In this document: positions 54,186 through 64,000 of the stretch, piece after piece
How the letters are laid out: the number at the start of each line of letters is the position of its first letter
Position numbering within the stretch: position 1 is the first letter of the stretch
Source of the DNA: Amycolatopsis arida
GTDB taxonomy: Bacteria > Actinomycetota > Actinomycetes > Mycobacteriales > Pseudonocardiaceae
Direction of reading: 5' to 3'
Assembly (NCBI RefSeq): GCF_900115565.1
Contig: NZ_FOWW01000002.1
Coordinates: forward strand, 235,160 to 299,159
Length of the DNA stretch: 64,000 nt
Made by a program: the position numbers and the translations under genes
The notes under the pieces: generated by a model
The model's database searches: none
Told to the model about the DNA's origin: nothing
The model's input: the letters and a program-made list of their open reading frames with translations, nothing else

Positions 54186-55275
54186 GGGCCACTCCCTCGG
54201 GATGGTTCTCGATCACGTCCAGCACCTGCCGCGCGGTCACCGCGCCGATCACCTCGCCGCCGGCGTCCACCACCACGCCCAAACCGGACGGCGAGGACAG
54301 CGCGGCGTCCAGCGCGCCGCGGATGGGCGCCCCACGCTGGTAGAGCGAGCCGCCCGCGACCAGATGCCCCTCGGTCAGCTTCTCGTCCACAGTGGAACCC
54401 GGTGGGAGCCAGCCGCGGGGCTCGCCGGCCGCGTTCACCGCCAGCAGCCACCCTTCCGTGGGCCCGCCCGGCACGTCGCCCAGCGGCACGGTCGGCACCT
54501 CGTCGATCCGCACCCGCTCGGCGGACAGGAACGACAGGCCGCGGTAGCCGCGGTCGCGGCCGACGAACCCGGCGACGAAGTCGTCCACCGGGTGCCGCAG
54601 CACGTCGGCGGGCGTGCCGTACTGGGCCAGCGCGCCGCCGACCCGCAGTATGGCCACCCGGTCGCCGAGCCGCACCGCCTCGTCGATGTCGTGGGTGACG
54701 AACACGATCGTCTTGCCGAGCCGCGACTGCAGCCGGAGCAGCTCGTCCTGCAACCCCTCGCGGACCACCGGGTCCACCGCGGAGAACGGCTCGTCCATGA
54801 GCAGCACCGGCGGGTCCGCGGCGAGCGCCCGCGCCACCCCGACCCGTTGCTGCTGGCCGCCGGAGAGCTGGGCCGGGTACCGGGCGCCGAGCTCGGCGGA
54901 GAGGCCGACGGTCTCCAGGAGCTCCTTCGCCCGCTCCCTCGCGCGCGCCCGGCTCCAGCCGAGCAGCAGCGGCACCGTGGCCACGTTGTGCAGCACCGTC
55001 CGATGTGGAAAGAGCCCGGCGTGCTGGATGACGTAGCCGATCCCCCGGCGCAGCAGTGCCGGGTCCTGGGTGGCGACGTCGGTGCCGTCGAGCAGGATCC
55101 GGCCCGAGGTCGGCTCGACCATCCGGTTGATCATCCGCAGCGAGGTCGTCTTGCCGCAGCCGGACGGCCCCACCAGTACGGTGATCGTGCCGTCCGGCAC
55201 GGTGAGACTCAGGTCGTCCACCGCCACGGTCCCGTTCGGATACCGCTTGGTCACGCCCGCGAACTCGATTCCCAC
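54178..55275 (-). CDS. Betaine-type ABC importer ATPase with CBS domains
   Basis: 365 residues of the OpuAA/OpuCA/ProV type. Walker A GPSGCGKTTSLRMINRM, signature LSGGQQQRVGVARAL, Walker B VLLMDEPFSAVDP and switch THD fill residues 1-240. The C-terminal 120 residues form CBS-type repeats (RGALDAALSSPSGLGVVVDAGGEVIGAVTARQVLDVI), which sense ionic strength or c-di-AMP in relatives. Start GTG 55273-55275 gives VGIEFAGVTKRYPNG, the normal family start, with GGGGAG upstream. First gene of the operon, so control is probably osmotic. Confidence 0.91.
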   Translation of the reverse strand: MGIEFAGVTKRYPNGTVAVDDLSLTVPDGTITVLVGPSGCGKTTSLRMINRMVEPTSGRILLDGTDVATQDPALLRRGIGYVIQHAGLFPHRTVLHNVATVPLLLGWSRARARERAKELLETVGLSAELGARYPAQLSGGQQQRVGVARALAADPPVLLMDEPFSAVDPVVREGLQDELLRLQSRLGKTIVFVTHDIDEAVRLGDRVAILRVGGALAQYGTPADVLRHPVDDFVAGFVGRDRGYRGLSFLSAERVRIDEVPTVPLGDVPGGPTEGWLLAVNAAGEPRGWLPPGSTVDEKLTEGHLVAGGSLYQRGAPIRGALDAALSSPSGLGVVVDAGGEVIGAVTARQVLDVIENHPEGVAHG

Positions 55276-55348
55276 ATCCAGCTCCCCTCGCCGCACGCCG
55301 CCCGACCGTAACCCACGCCACCGACAACGAGCGGGATGTCCCAGGATC

Positions 55349-55354
55349 TAGGCT
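55349..55354 (+). promoter_or_regulatory. Predicted -10 element (TAGGCT), leaderless BpsA-like gene
   Basis: TAGGCT, seven bases, then GTG 55362, with no Shine-Dalgarno between. Confidence 0.55.
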
Positions 55355-55361
55355 CGGCCGG

Positions 55362-56837
55362 GTGCACCCGCTCGACGAGTTGTTCGCCGCGCACGGCGTC
55401 GCCACCCACCCGCTGCGCCTGGCGCTGGCCAGGCTGGCCGCCGGGTGGTGGGACCTCGACGCCCTGGTCCTGGAGACGGCCGCGCCCCGCCGCAGCGTGC
55501 AGGAGCTGCTGGCCGCGCTGGACGGCGACCTCGACCGCGACGGCGACCGGGTGCGGTTGCGGCCGTCCGTGGCGCCGGCCTACGAGCGGTACCAGGTGCC
55601 GCCGGCGCCGCCGCCGGACCCGGACACCGTGGCCGGATGGATCGCCGCCGCGCCGCCCCCGCTGCCGGCGCTGGACCACGTGCCGGCCACCCCGGAGACC
55701 GTGGTCCGCCGCGCCCGGTGGCTGGACGAGCGGTACGACCTGCGGAACACGCGGCTGGTCTTCCTCGGCGACCACGACCTGACCTCGCTCGCGGTACGGG
55801 CGCTGCGCCCCGAGGCGCGGCTGACCGTGGTGGACGTCGACGACCGGGTGCTGGAGTACGTCGACCGGCGCACCGACCGTTCCGTCCGCACCGTGCACGC
55901 CGACCTGCGGATCGGGCTGCCGCCCGCGATCGCCGGCGGCGCCGACCTGGTGTTCAGCGACCCGCCGTACACGCCGGAGGGCATGGGCCTGTTCGCCGCG
56001 CGGGGCGTCGAGTGCCTCGCCGAGCCGGCCAGGGGGCACCTGCTGCTGGCCTACGGGTACAGCCCGCGGCATCCGGCGCTCGGCGCCAAGGTGCAGCGGG
56101 CGCTGGCCGAGCTGGGCCTGGTCTTCGCGGCCATCCTCCCCGGCTTCCACCGCTACACCGGCGCGCAGGCCATCGGCGGCGCGGCCGACCTCTACGTCTG
56201 CCAGCCCACCGGCCGCCCGGGCCGGGGCAGGGGCAAGGGCAGGAGCAAGGACAGGAGCAAGGACGACGCCGGGATCTACACGCACGGGCCCCAGTCGGTG
56301 GAGGCGGCCGCGAGCCCGGCCGGGCTGATGGACGCGGTCACCGAGCTCGCCGACGGTCGTGAGGTGGTGCGCCGCCGGGCGGACTGGTCGGCGCCGGTCG
56401 CCGCGCCGGCCGTGGCACTCGACCTCGGCACCGACCCCGGGCCCTGGCTGCTGCGGGCGCTGCTCGCGGTGAACGCCGACCGGCTGGCCGTGCTGGTGCC
56501 CAACCGGCACCCCGACCTCGCCGACGCCGCCGCCCAGGCCGAGCTGCGCCGGCTGGTGGCGCCGAAGTACCGGCTCCGGTTGCTGCGCAGCACCCCGGAC
56601 GGCACGCACGCCGTGGTGCTCGCCGAGGCCGCTCCGGCGGGCGCGCTCTCCTCGGTGTGGACGCGGGCGCACGGCAAGCTCGGCAACACGCTGCGCGAGG
56701 CGCTCGCCGCGACCGGCGCGCTCACCAGGAACGCGGCCAGGCAGCGTGCCACCGAGCTGGTGCCGGACGTCGCCGACCTGCGGCTGCTCGACCTGCCCCG
56801 GCACCGGATCGCCGAGCTGCTGGCCGCCACGTCGTAG
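55362..56837 (+). CDS. BpsA-like (bis-aminopropyl spermidine synthase family) protein
   Basis: 491 residues. The first about 90 form a winged-helix-like domain. Residues about 115-300 carry the DUF43/BpsA aminopropyltransferase core: LVFLGDHDLTSLAVRAL (the GDDDLTS motif with His), VVDVDDRVLEYVDRR, and VFSDPPYTPEGMGLFAARG (DPP-T motif). The archaeal and Thermus enzyme makes branched polyamines; the actinobacterial role is not established. The C-terminal about 170 residues are a further domain unlike archaeal BpsA, after a basic linker (GRGKGRSKDRSKDD). GTG start, apparently leaderless. Confidence 0.78.
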   Translation: MHPLDELFAAHGVATHPLRLALARLAAGWWDLDALVLETAAPRRSVQELLAALDGDLDRDGDRVRLRPSVAPAYERYQVPPAPPPDPDTVAGWIAAAPPPLPALDHVPATPETVVRRARWLDERYDLRNTRLVFLGDHDLTSLAVRALRPEARLTVVDVDDRVLEYVDRRTDRSVRTVHADLRIGLPPAIAGGADLVFSDPPYTPEGMGLFAARGVECLAEPARGHLLLAYGYSPRHPALGAKVQRALAELGLVFAAILPGFHRYTGAQAIGGAADLYVCQPTGRPGRGRGKGRSKDRSKDDAGIYTHGPQSVEAAASPAGLMDAVTELADGREVVRRRADWSAPVAAPAVALDLGTDPGPWLLRALLAVNADRLAVLVPNRHPDLADAAAQAELRRLVAPKYRLRLLRSTPDGTHAVVLAEAAPAGALSSVWTRAHGKLGNTLREALAATGALTRNAARQRATELVPDVADLRLLDLPRHRIAELLAATS

Positions 56838-56861
56838 TGGCCGGCGCCCCGCCGACCGGGC

Positions 56862-58073
56862 TCAGCCGGTGACCGCGTCGGCGACGGCGGCCTCCGCCAC
56901 GGCCGCGGCCACCGCGGGCGCCACCCGCGGGTCGAGCGGGCTGGGCACGATCCGGTCGGCGGCGAGATCATCGCTCGCGACCGCCACGATGGCGTCGGCG
57001 GCCGCGATCTTCATCCGCTCGGTGATCGCCCGCGCCCCCGCGTCCAGCGCGCCGCGGAACACGCCCGGGAAGGCCAGCACGTTGTTGATCTGGTTCGGGA
57101 AGTCGCTGCGTCCGGTGGCCACCACCTTGGCGTACTTCGCCGCCACGTCCGGGTGCACCTCGGGGTCCGGGTTGGACAGTGCGAACACGATGGCGTCGTC
57201 CGCCATGCTCTCCAGCAGCGTCTCGTCGATGGTCGAGCCGGACAGCCCGAGGAACACGTCCGCGCCCTTCAGCGCGTCGGCCAGCCCGCCGCGCAGGCCG
57301 TGCGTGTTGGTGCTCTCGGCGAGCTCCGCCTTGATCGGGTTCAGGTGGCCCCGGCCGGCGTGGATGATGCCCTTGGAGTCGAGCAGCACCACATCGCCGA
57401 CGCCGGCCGCCCGCAGGATCCTGGCGCAGGCCACCCCGGCCGCGCCGGCGCCGGAGATGACCACCCGCTGGTCGGCCATGCTGCGGCCGAGCACCAGGTT
57501 GGCACCGCGCAGCGCGGCGAGCGTGACGATGGCGGTGCCGTGCTGGTCGTCGTGCATGACCGGGCAGTCCAGCGCCTCCTTGAGCTTGTCCTCCAGCTCG
57601 AAGCAGCGCGGCGCGGAGACGTCCTCGAGGTTGACGGCACCGAACGACGGCCGCAGCCGCACCAGGGTCTCGACGATCTCGTCCACGTCGGTGGTGTCCA
57701 GCACGAGCGGGATCGAGTCCAGCCCGGCGAACGTCTTGAACAGCACGGACTTGCCCTCCATCACGGGGAGGGAGGCGCTGGCGCCGATGTCGCCGAGGCC
57801 CAGGACCGCCGTGCCGTCGCTGACCACGACCACCAGCCGGGCCGCCCAGGTGTAGCGCTCGGCGAGCGCGGCGTCCTCGGCGATGGCGCGGCTCACCTTG
57901 GCCACGCCGGGGGTGTAGGCGACCGACAGGTCCCTCGGCTGCGCGATGGGCCGGGTGGCCGCCGCGGAGAGCTTGCCGCCCTCGTGCCCGCGGAAGATCT
58001 CCTCGTCGGTCACCGGGGTGTCCCCCGCGACCGACCCGGTGCCGGTGGCGTCCTTACTGGCCTGGTCGTTCAT
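56862..58073 (-). CDS. NAD(P)-dependent malic enzyme
   Basis: Oxidative decarboxylation of malate to pyruvate. 403 residues, short bacterial form. The malic-enzyme signature is around LSVAYTPGVAKVSRAIAEDA and VVVVSDGTAVLGLGDIGASASLPVMEGK. The metal site is NLEDVSAPRCFELE with CPVMHDDQHGTAIV. The cofactor loop is VVISGAGAAGVACARIL. The DSKG segment after the Rossmann beta-2 strand suggests NAD preference, not proven. Start ATG 58071-58073 was chosen by family length; GTG 58098-58100 is possible. It is convergent with the BpsA-like gene. Confidence 0.92.
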   Translation of the reverse strand: MNDQASKDATGTGSVAGDTPVTDEEIFRGHEGGKLSAAATRPIAQPRDLSVAYTPGVAKVSRAIAEDAALAERYTWAARLVVVVSDGTAVLGLGDIGASASLPVMEGKSVLFKTFAGLDSIPLVLDTTDVDEIVETLVRLRPSFGAVNLEDVSAPRCFELEDKLKEALDCPVMHDDQHGTAIVTLAALRGANLVLGRSMADQRVVISGAGAAGVACARILRAAGVGDVVLLDSKGIIHAGRGHLNPIKAELAESTNTHGLRGGLADALKGADVFLGLSGSTIDETLLESMADDAIVFALSNPDPEVHPDVAAKYAKVVATGRSDFPNQINNVLAFPGVFRGALDAGARAITERMKIAAADAIVAVASDDLAADRIVPSPLDPRVAPAVAAAVAEAAVADAVTG

Positions 58074-58424
58074 CGCGATTCCCGTCGTCGTTTCCGTCAC
58101 GGTTCCAGCATCGGCGACCGGCCTCGTGACTCGAGCATAAGACACTTGATTTCTCCGGAACTTACAGCGGAGCCGGCACGACGTCGGAAGACGTCGCCGG
58201 CCCCGACGATCAGGGCTCCTCCAGCGGGGCGGGGCGGTGCGGTAGCACCGTCCGCCGGCGAGGGCGTCCGTCGATGGCCTGGTGCGGCGTGACCGCGAAC
58301 GCGGCGGTTGTACCAGTGTGACAGGCCGGCATCGGGATGCGATGCCTCGGTGCGGTTCACGTCACACGAGAGGCTTCCCGAGCACCCTTTCCCAAGACGT
58401 CCATCCGGCTTGTTTGGTCCTGGA

Positions 58425-58430
58425 TAGGGT
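58425..58430 (+). promoter_or_regulatory. Predicted -10 element (TAGGGT), leaderless epimerase gene
   Basis: TAGGGT, seven bases, then ATG 58438. Confidence 0.55.
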
Positions 58431-58437
58431 GTCCGCC

Positions 58438-61504
<3,067 letters not shown>

Positions 61505-61514
<10 letters not shown>

Positions 61515-61990
61515 GCGCGCTCCTTCTTGCGGGTCACCCAGATGGTGATGGTCCCGGTCACCACCGGCGTGCCGGCCGTGTCCGTGATGGTGACCGGGAC
61601 GTCGAGGTCGACGCCCTCGTCACCGAACTCGGGGATCGCCGGCAGCTCGGCCACCGCGGTGAGCGAGGTCTCGGCCTTGGCCACGTAGCGCACCGTCATG
61701 CCCTTGGGCAGCCAGCGATGGGTGGGCGGCACGGTCGCCTCGGCGAGCATGCCCATGGCGATCTCGGCGAGGTTGCACGCGGCGATGGCGTGGAAGGTGC
61801 GGATGTGGTTGTACACGCCCCACCACTTGGGCGCGCGCACCACGCACCGCCCCGGCCGCAGCTCCCGCACCGAGGGCAGCACGGTGCGGAAGTAGGGCAC
61901 CCGGAGGCACAGCGCGGCGGAGAACAGCTGCCGCCCTCCCGGTTTGCCGGACAGCCGTCGCCACATCGCGAAGGTCGGGTTCTCCGCCAT
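61505..61990 (-). CDS. DUF4442 hotdog-fold thioesterase-like protein
   Basis: 161 residues, a hotdog-fold protein of the DUF4442 type: VRELRPGRCVVRAPKWWGVYNHIRTFHAIAACNLAEIAMGMLAEATVP holds the long central helix, and VPVTITDTAGTPVVTGTITIWVTRKKER the last strands. Likely acts on acyl-CoA thioesters, but no catalytic residue can be named. ATG 61988-61990 has GGAG upstream. A palindrome at 62019-62030 lies just before it. Confidence 0.78.
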
Positions 61991-62018
61991 CGTGCACACT
62001 CCGTTCCCGGCCGAATGT

Positions 62019-62030
62019 TACTGATCGGTA
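62019..62030. promoter_or_regulatory. Palindrome in divergent promoter (TACTGATCGGTA)
   Basis: TACTGATCGGTA is a near-perfect 12-base palindrome, TAC(T/C)GATC(A/G)GTA, lying 29 bases before the hotdog-gene start and 19 before the -10 box of the phosphatase gene. TetR-type operator is a guess. Confidence 0.4.
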
Positions 62031-62048
62031 GCCAACCAGAGGGGCGGC

Positions 62049-62054
62049 TATATT
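62049..62054 (+). promoter_or_regulatory. Predicted -10 element (TATATT), leaderless phosphatase gene
   Basis: TATATT, six bases, then GTG 62061; a strong AT-only box in GC-rich DNA. Confidence 0.6.
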
Positions 62055-62060
62055 CGCAAC

Positions 62061-62681
62061 GTGGCGCACGTCCTGTACCTGCTCCGGCACGGTGAGACCG
62101 AGTGGTCGGCCACCGGCCGGCACACCGGCCGCACCGACATCCCGCTGACCGGGGCCGGGCGGGAGCAGGCCCGCGCCGCCGCCACCACGTTGGCGGCGCT
62201 GCGCGGCGACGCCGCCCCCGCGCTCGTCCTCACCAGCCCGCGGCGGCGCGCCCTGCACACCGCGGAGCTGGCCGGGCTTCGGGTGACCGAGACCACCGAG
62301 GACCTCGCCGAGTGGGACTACGGCGAGTACGAGGGCATCACCACCGCCGACATCCGCCGGACGGTGCCGGGCTGGACCGTCTGGACCCACCCGAGCCCCG
62401 GAGGGGAGGGCCCCGAGCAGGTCGCCGATCGGGCCGACCGGGTGCTCGACCGGGTCGCCGCGACACTGCCGGAAGGGGACGTCGTCCTGGTCGGGCACGG
62501 CCACTTCGGCAGGGTGCTCGTCGCCCGCTGGCTCGGCCTGCCCCCGGGCGCCGGCGTCCACTTCGGCCTCGCGCCGGCGAGCGTCAGCGCGCTCGGTCAC
62601 GAGCGCGGCCGGCCGCAGCTGCGACACCTCAACGTCCCCCCGCCCTTCCGGACCCAGCCGAGCAGGAGAGGACAGCCGTGA
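62061..62681 (+). CDS. Histidine phosphatase family protein
   Basis: 206-residue branch-1 histidine phosphatase/phosphoglycerate-mutase-like enzyme. The RHG motif is LYLLRHGETEWSATGRHTGRTDIPLT (phospho-His at H10). A proton-donor Glu lies in DLAEWDYGEYEG, and the second His in VLVGHGHFGRVL. The sequence is typical of broad acid phosphatases of actinobacteria. GTG 62061 is preceded by a -10 box only. Its stop overlaps the start of a broken GNAT gene (GTGA). Confidence 0.9.
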   Translation: MAHVLYLLRHGETEWSATGRHTGRTDIPLTGAGREQARAAATTLAALRGDAAPALVLTSPRRRALHTAELAGLRVTETTEDLAEWDYGEYEGITTADIRRTVPGWTVWTHPSPGGEGPEQVADRADRVLDRVAATLPEGDVVLVGHGHFGRVLVARWLGLPPGAGVHFGLAPASVSALGHERGRPQLRHLNVPPPFRTQPSRRGQP

Positions 62682-62845
62682 CCGACGAGCGCGTCCACCG
62701 AGTACGGGAGTCCGATGTGGAGGCGGTGGTCGGGCTCGTGCACGAGCTCGCCGAGTACGAGCGGGCGCCCCGCGAGTGCCAGCTCGCCGAACGCGGCTGC
62801 TGACCGACCGCGATCCCGACGTCCGGGGACACGGACAGCCCGTGC
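62678..62845 (+). pseudogene. Truncated GNAT acetyltransferase (pseudogene)
   Basis: GTG 62678 opens a 41-residue frame, VHRVRESDVEAVVGLVHELAEYERAPREC, which is the N-terminus of a GNAT acetyltransferase (normally about 160 residues). The frame stops at 62803. A different frame continues with RLLTDRDPDVRGHG, resembling the next family segment, so a frameshift is likely. The rest of the domain is missing and the convergent membrane-protein gene begins at 62848. Confidence 0.65.
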
Positions 62846-62847
62846 GG

Positions 62848-63339
62848 CTAGCCGGCGTCGCGTCGCTCGTCGCGTTCCCTGGCCTCCACGCGACCGGCGT
62901 ACCCGCCGCGCCGAGCGGCCTCCTCCTCCGACTCACCCTCCCGCATCCCGAGCGCCCAGGCCCGGGAGGGGCGGCGGAAGAGCAGCACGACGACCAGCAC
63001 TCCGGCGGCCATCAGCGGCACGCCGAACTCGGGCCGCGCCGAGGGGCCGGTGGCGTACCAGCCGACCCCGACCACCACCAGCGCCAGCACCACGGCCGGC
63101 GAGCGGGCCCACGTCCTGCCGAGCAGCAGGCCACCCGCGCAGGCGAGCACCCCGGCGGCGAGCAGCGCGTAGTAGGCCACCTCGGCGTAGATGTCGCCGC
63201 CCACCGTCGACTGCCCCCGCAGGGCCGTCACCAGCAGCAACACGGCGAGGGCGAGCGCGGCGAGCCCGGGCAGCGCGGTGAGCGCCCCGGCGACGCGTAC
63301 CTCGCGCGGCGCCGGCGAGATCCTGTCGACGAGCGGCAC
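62848..63339 (-). CDS. Small integral membrane protein
   Basis: 163 residues with four hydrophobic helices: ALTALPGLAALALAVLLLVTAL, YALLAAGVLACAGGLLLG, SPAVVLALVVVGVGWYATG and FGVPLMAAGVLVVVLLF. A charged C-terminal tail follows (GMREGESEEEAARRGGYAGRVEARERDERRDAG). No family named with confidence. GTG 63337-63339 has AGGAAGG upstream; the open frame extends to 63759 without further features. Confidence 0.7.
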   Translation of the reverse strand: MPLVDRISPAPREVRVAGALTALPGLAALALAVLLLVTALRGQSTVGGDIYAEVAYYALLAAGVLACAGGLLLGRTWARSPAVVLALVVVGVGWYATGPSARPEFGVPLMAAGVLVVVLLFRRPSRAWALGMREGESEEEAARRGGYAGRVEARERDERRDAG

Positions 63340-63772
63340 CCCTGCTGGCCTTCCTCGAACGCTGGACGCACGGCCTCCGAGTGACCGTGTGTGAACGGTT
63401 TCGATCGTATGCCACCCGGTCGGCCGTTGGCCCGCGGCCTTCCACGAGTCATGATCTGAACAGTCGTCGACGAGCGGGCGGTCGGCCCGGGTGCACTTGT
63501 CACGACAGCGGAAGGTCGCTGGACGAACGGAGGGCAACCGGCAGGTACGGGCAGGAGTCGACACATCCCTCACGCGCGCGGACGGATCACGACCGGTGGC
63601 GTGCCGGCACCGGTCGCGGGCCGGGCTTTCGCCCAACGCCCACTTCCCCGGATCGGACGCCTCCCCGATCGGGCGCTGCGCCGGTGGAAGACACCGTCTC
63701 GGCCGGCGGGTTCGACGTGACGAGTTTCCCAGCGCCACCCGATCGGGGCGCCCGGTCACTTACTCTCGAGTA
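63340..63772. other. Divergent intergenic region
   Basis: 433 bases between the membrane protein and the kinase gene. Apart from the kinase -10 box I see no gene, repeat or strong hairpin. Confidence 0.5.
63761..63766 (+). promoter_or_regulatory. Predicted -10 element (TACTCT), leaderless kinase gene
   Basis: TACTCT, six bases, then ATG 63773. Confidence 0.55.
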
Positions 63773-64000
63773 ATGCGCGCAGTCCTCGTGGTGAACCCGC
63801 AGGCGACCGCGACCACCGCGGGGGGTCGTGACGTGCTCGCCCACGCGCTGGCCAGCCAGCTGAAGCTGGACGTGGTGGAGACCGAGCACCGCGGCCACGC
63901 GATGGCCGTCGCCACGGCCGCGGCCGGCGACGACATCGACCTGGTGGTCGCCCACGGCGGCGACGGCACGGTGAATGAGGTCGTCAACGGGTTGCTCGCG
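63773..64000 (+). CDS. Diacylglycerol kinase family lipid kinase (5' part, cut by window end)
   Basis: The first 76 residues of a DAGK-catalytic-domain protein: RAVLVVNPQATATTAGGRDV, then the nucleotide-binding signature VVAHGGDGTVNEVVNGLL near residues 60-76. Members phosphorylate diacylglycerol, sphingoid bases or related lipids at the membrane face; several actinobacterial ones serve phosphatidylinositol mannoside or phospholipid recycling. Truncated only by the window edge. ATG 63773, apparently leaderless. Confidence 0.88.
   Translation, partial: MRAVLVVNPQATATTAGGRDVLAHALASQLKLDVVETEHRGHAMAVATAAAGDDIDLVVAHGGDGTVNEVVNGLLA

Overview
This 64 kb window is chromosomal DNA from a very GC-rich actinobacterium. 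Most starts are GTG or ATG with GGAGG-type ribosome binding sites, and many genes look leaderless with a TANNNT -10 box directly before the start codon. The gene content (crotonyl-CoA carboxylase/reductase, fused 2-oxoglutarate metabolism enzyme Kgd, AccA1/AccD1 carboxylase, EspG/PPE-like export proteins, DUF3558 lipoprotein, HTH-DUF5753/DUF397 pair, class I cholesterol oxidase) points to the Pseudonocardiaceae (Amycolatopsis/Saccharomonospora/Saccharopolyspora type). I cannot fix the genus from sequence alone.

Layout. 0.1-5.6 kb: ethylmalonyl/methylmalonyl-CoA block (meaB, thiolase, methylmalonyl-CoA epimerase, TetR, SPW-repeat membrane protein, ccr), followed by a FilP-like filament protein, a universal stress protein and a class III adenylate cyclase. 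8.6-10.7 kb: proA and an M50B-like membrane protein. 10.8-11.3 kb: an orphan type I-E CRISPR array with leader and no cas genes in view. 11.3-13.4 kb: an AlkA-like glycosylase and a methyltransferase. 13.4-18.9 kb: a leucine-degradation operon (accD1-accA1-acyl-CoA dehydrogenase) with a divergent TetR gene and three copies of one palindromic operator between them. 19-26.4 kb: VOC proteins, PadR and PucR regulators, alanine dehydrogenase, a quinone oxidoreductase and an LLM-type oxidoreductase. Repeat-rich non-coding stretches lie at 22.6-23.2 kb and 26.4-27.7 kb. 27.7-33.5 kb: an ABC ATPase/permease pair and a fused two-half ABC exporter with one degenerate ATP site.

33.5-39.5 kb (minus strand): a four-gene polymorphic toxin operon. 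It encodes a YbaB-like protein, an EspC-like protein, a 1509-residue WXG/RHS toxin ending in a predicted nucleic-acid deaminase, and a SUKH immunity protein whose start overlaps the toxin stop. 39.9-43.6 kb: kgd. 43.7-49.3 kb: small membrane and zinc-finger-like genes, an HTH/DUF397 pair with a large inverted-repeat operator, then a second ESX-linked module (EspG chaperone, a small helical protein, DUF3558 lipoprotein, PPE-like protein). Two genes of that module sit in a clear low-GC island. 49.9-55.3 kb: a secreted subtilisin-like protease and a four-gene glycine betaine-type ABC importer. 55.4-64 kb: a BpsA-like aminopropyltransferase, malic enzyme, a sugar epimerase, cholesterol oxidase, a secreted protein, a hotdog-fold protein, a histidine phosphatase, a broken GNAT gene, a membrane protein and the start of a diacylglycerol-kinase-family gene.

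The main points of interest are the T7SS-style deaminase toxin operon, the EspG/PPE module in its low-GC island, the three-site TetR operator, the orphan CRISPR array and two families of intergenic repeats.
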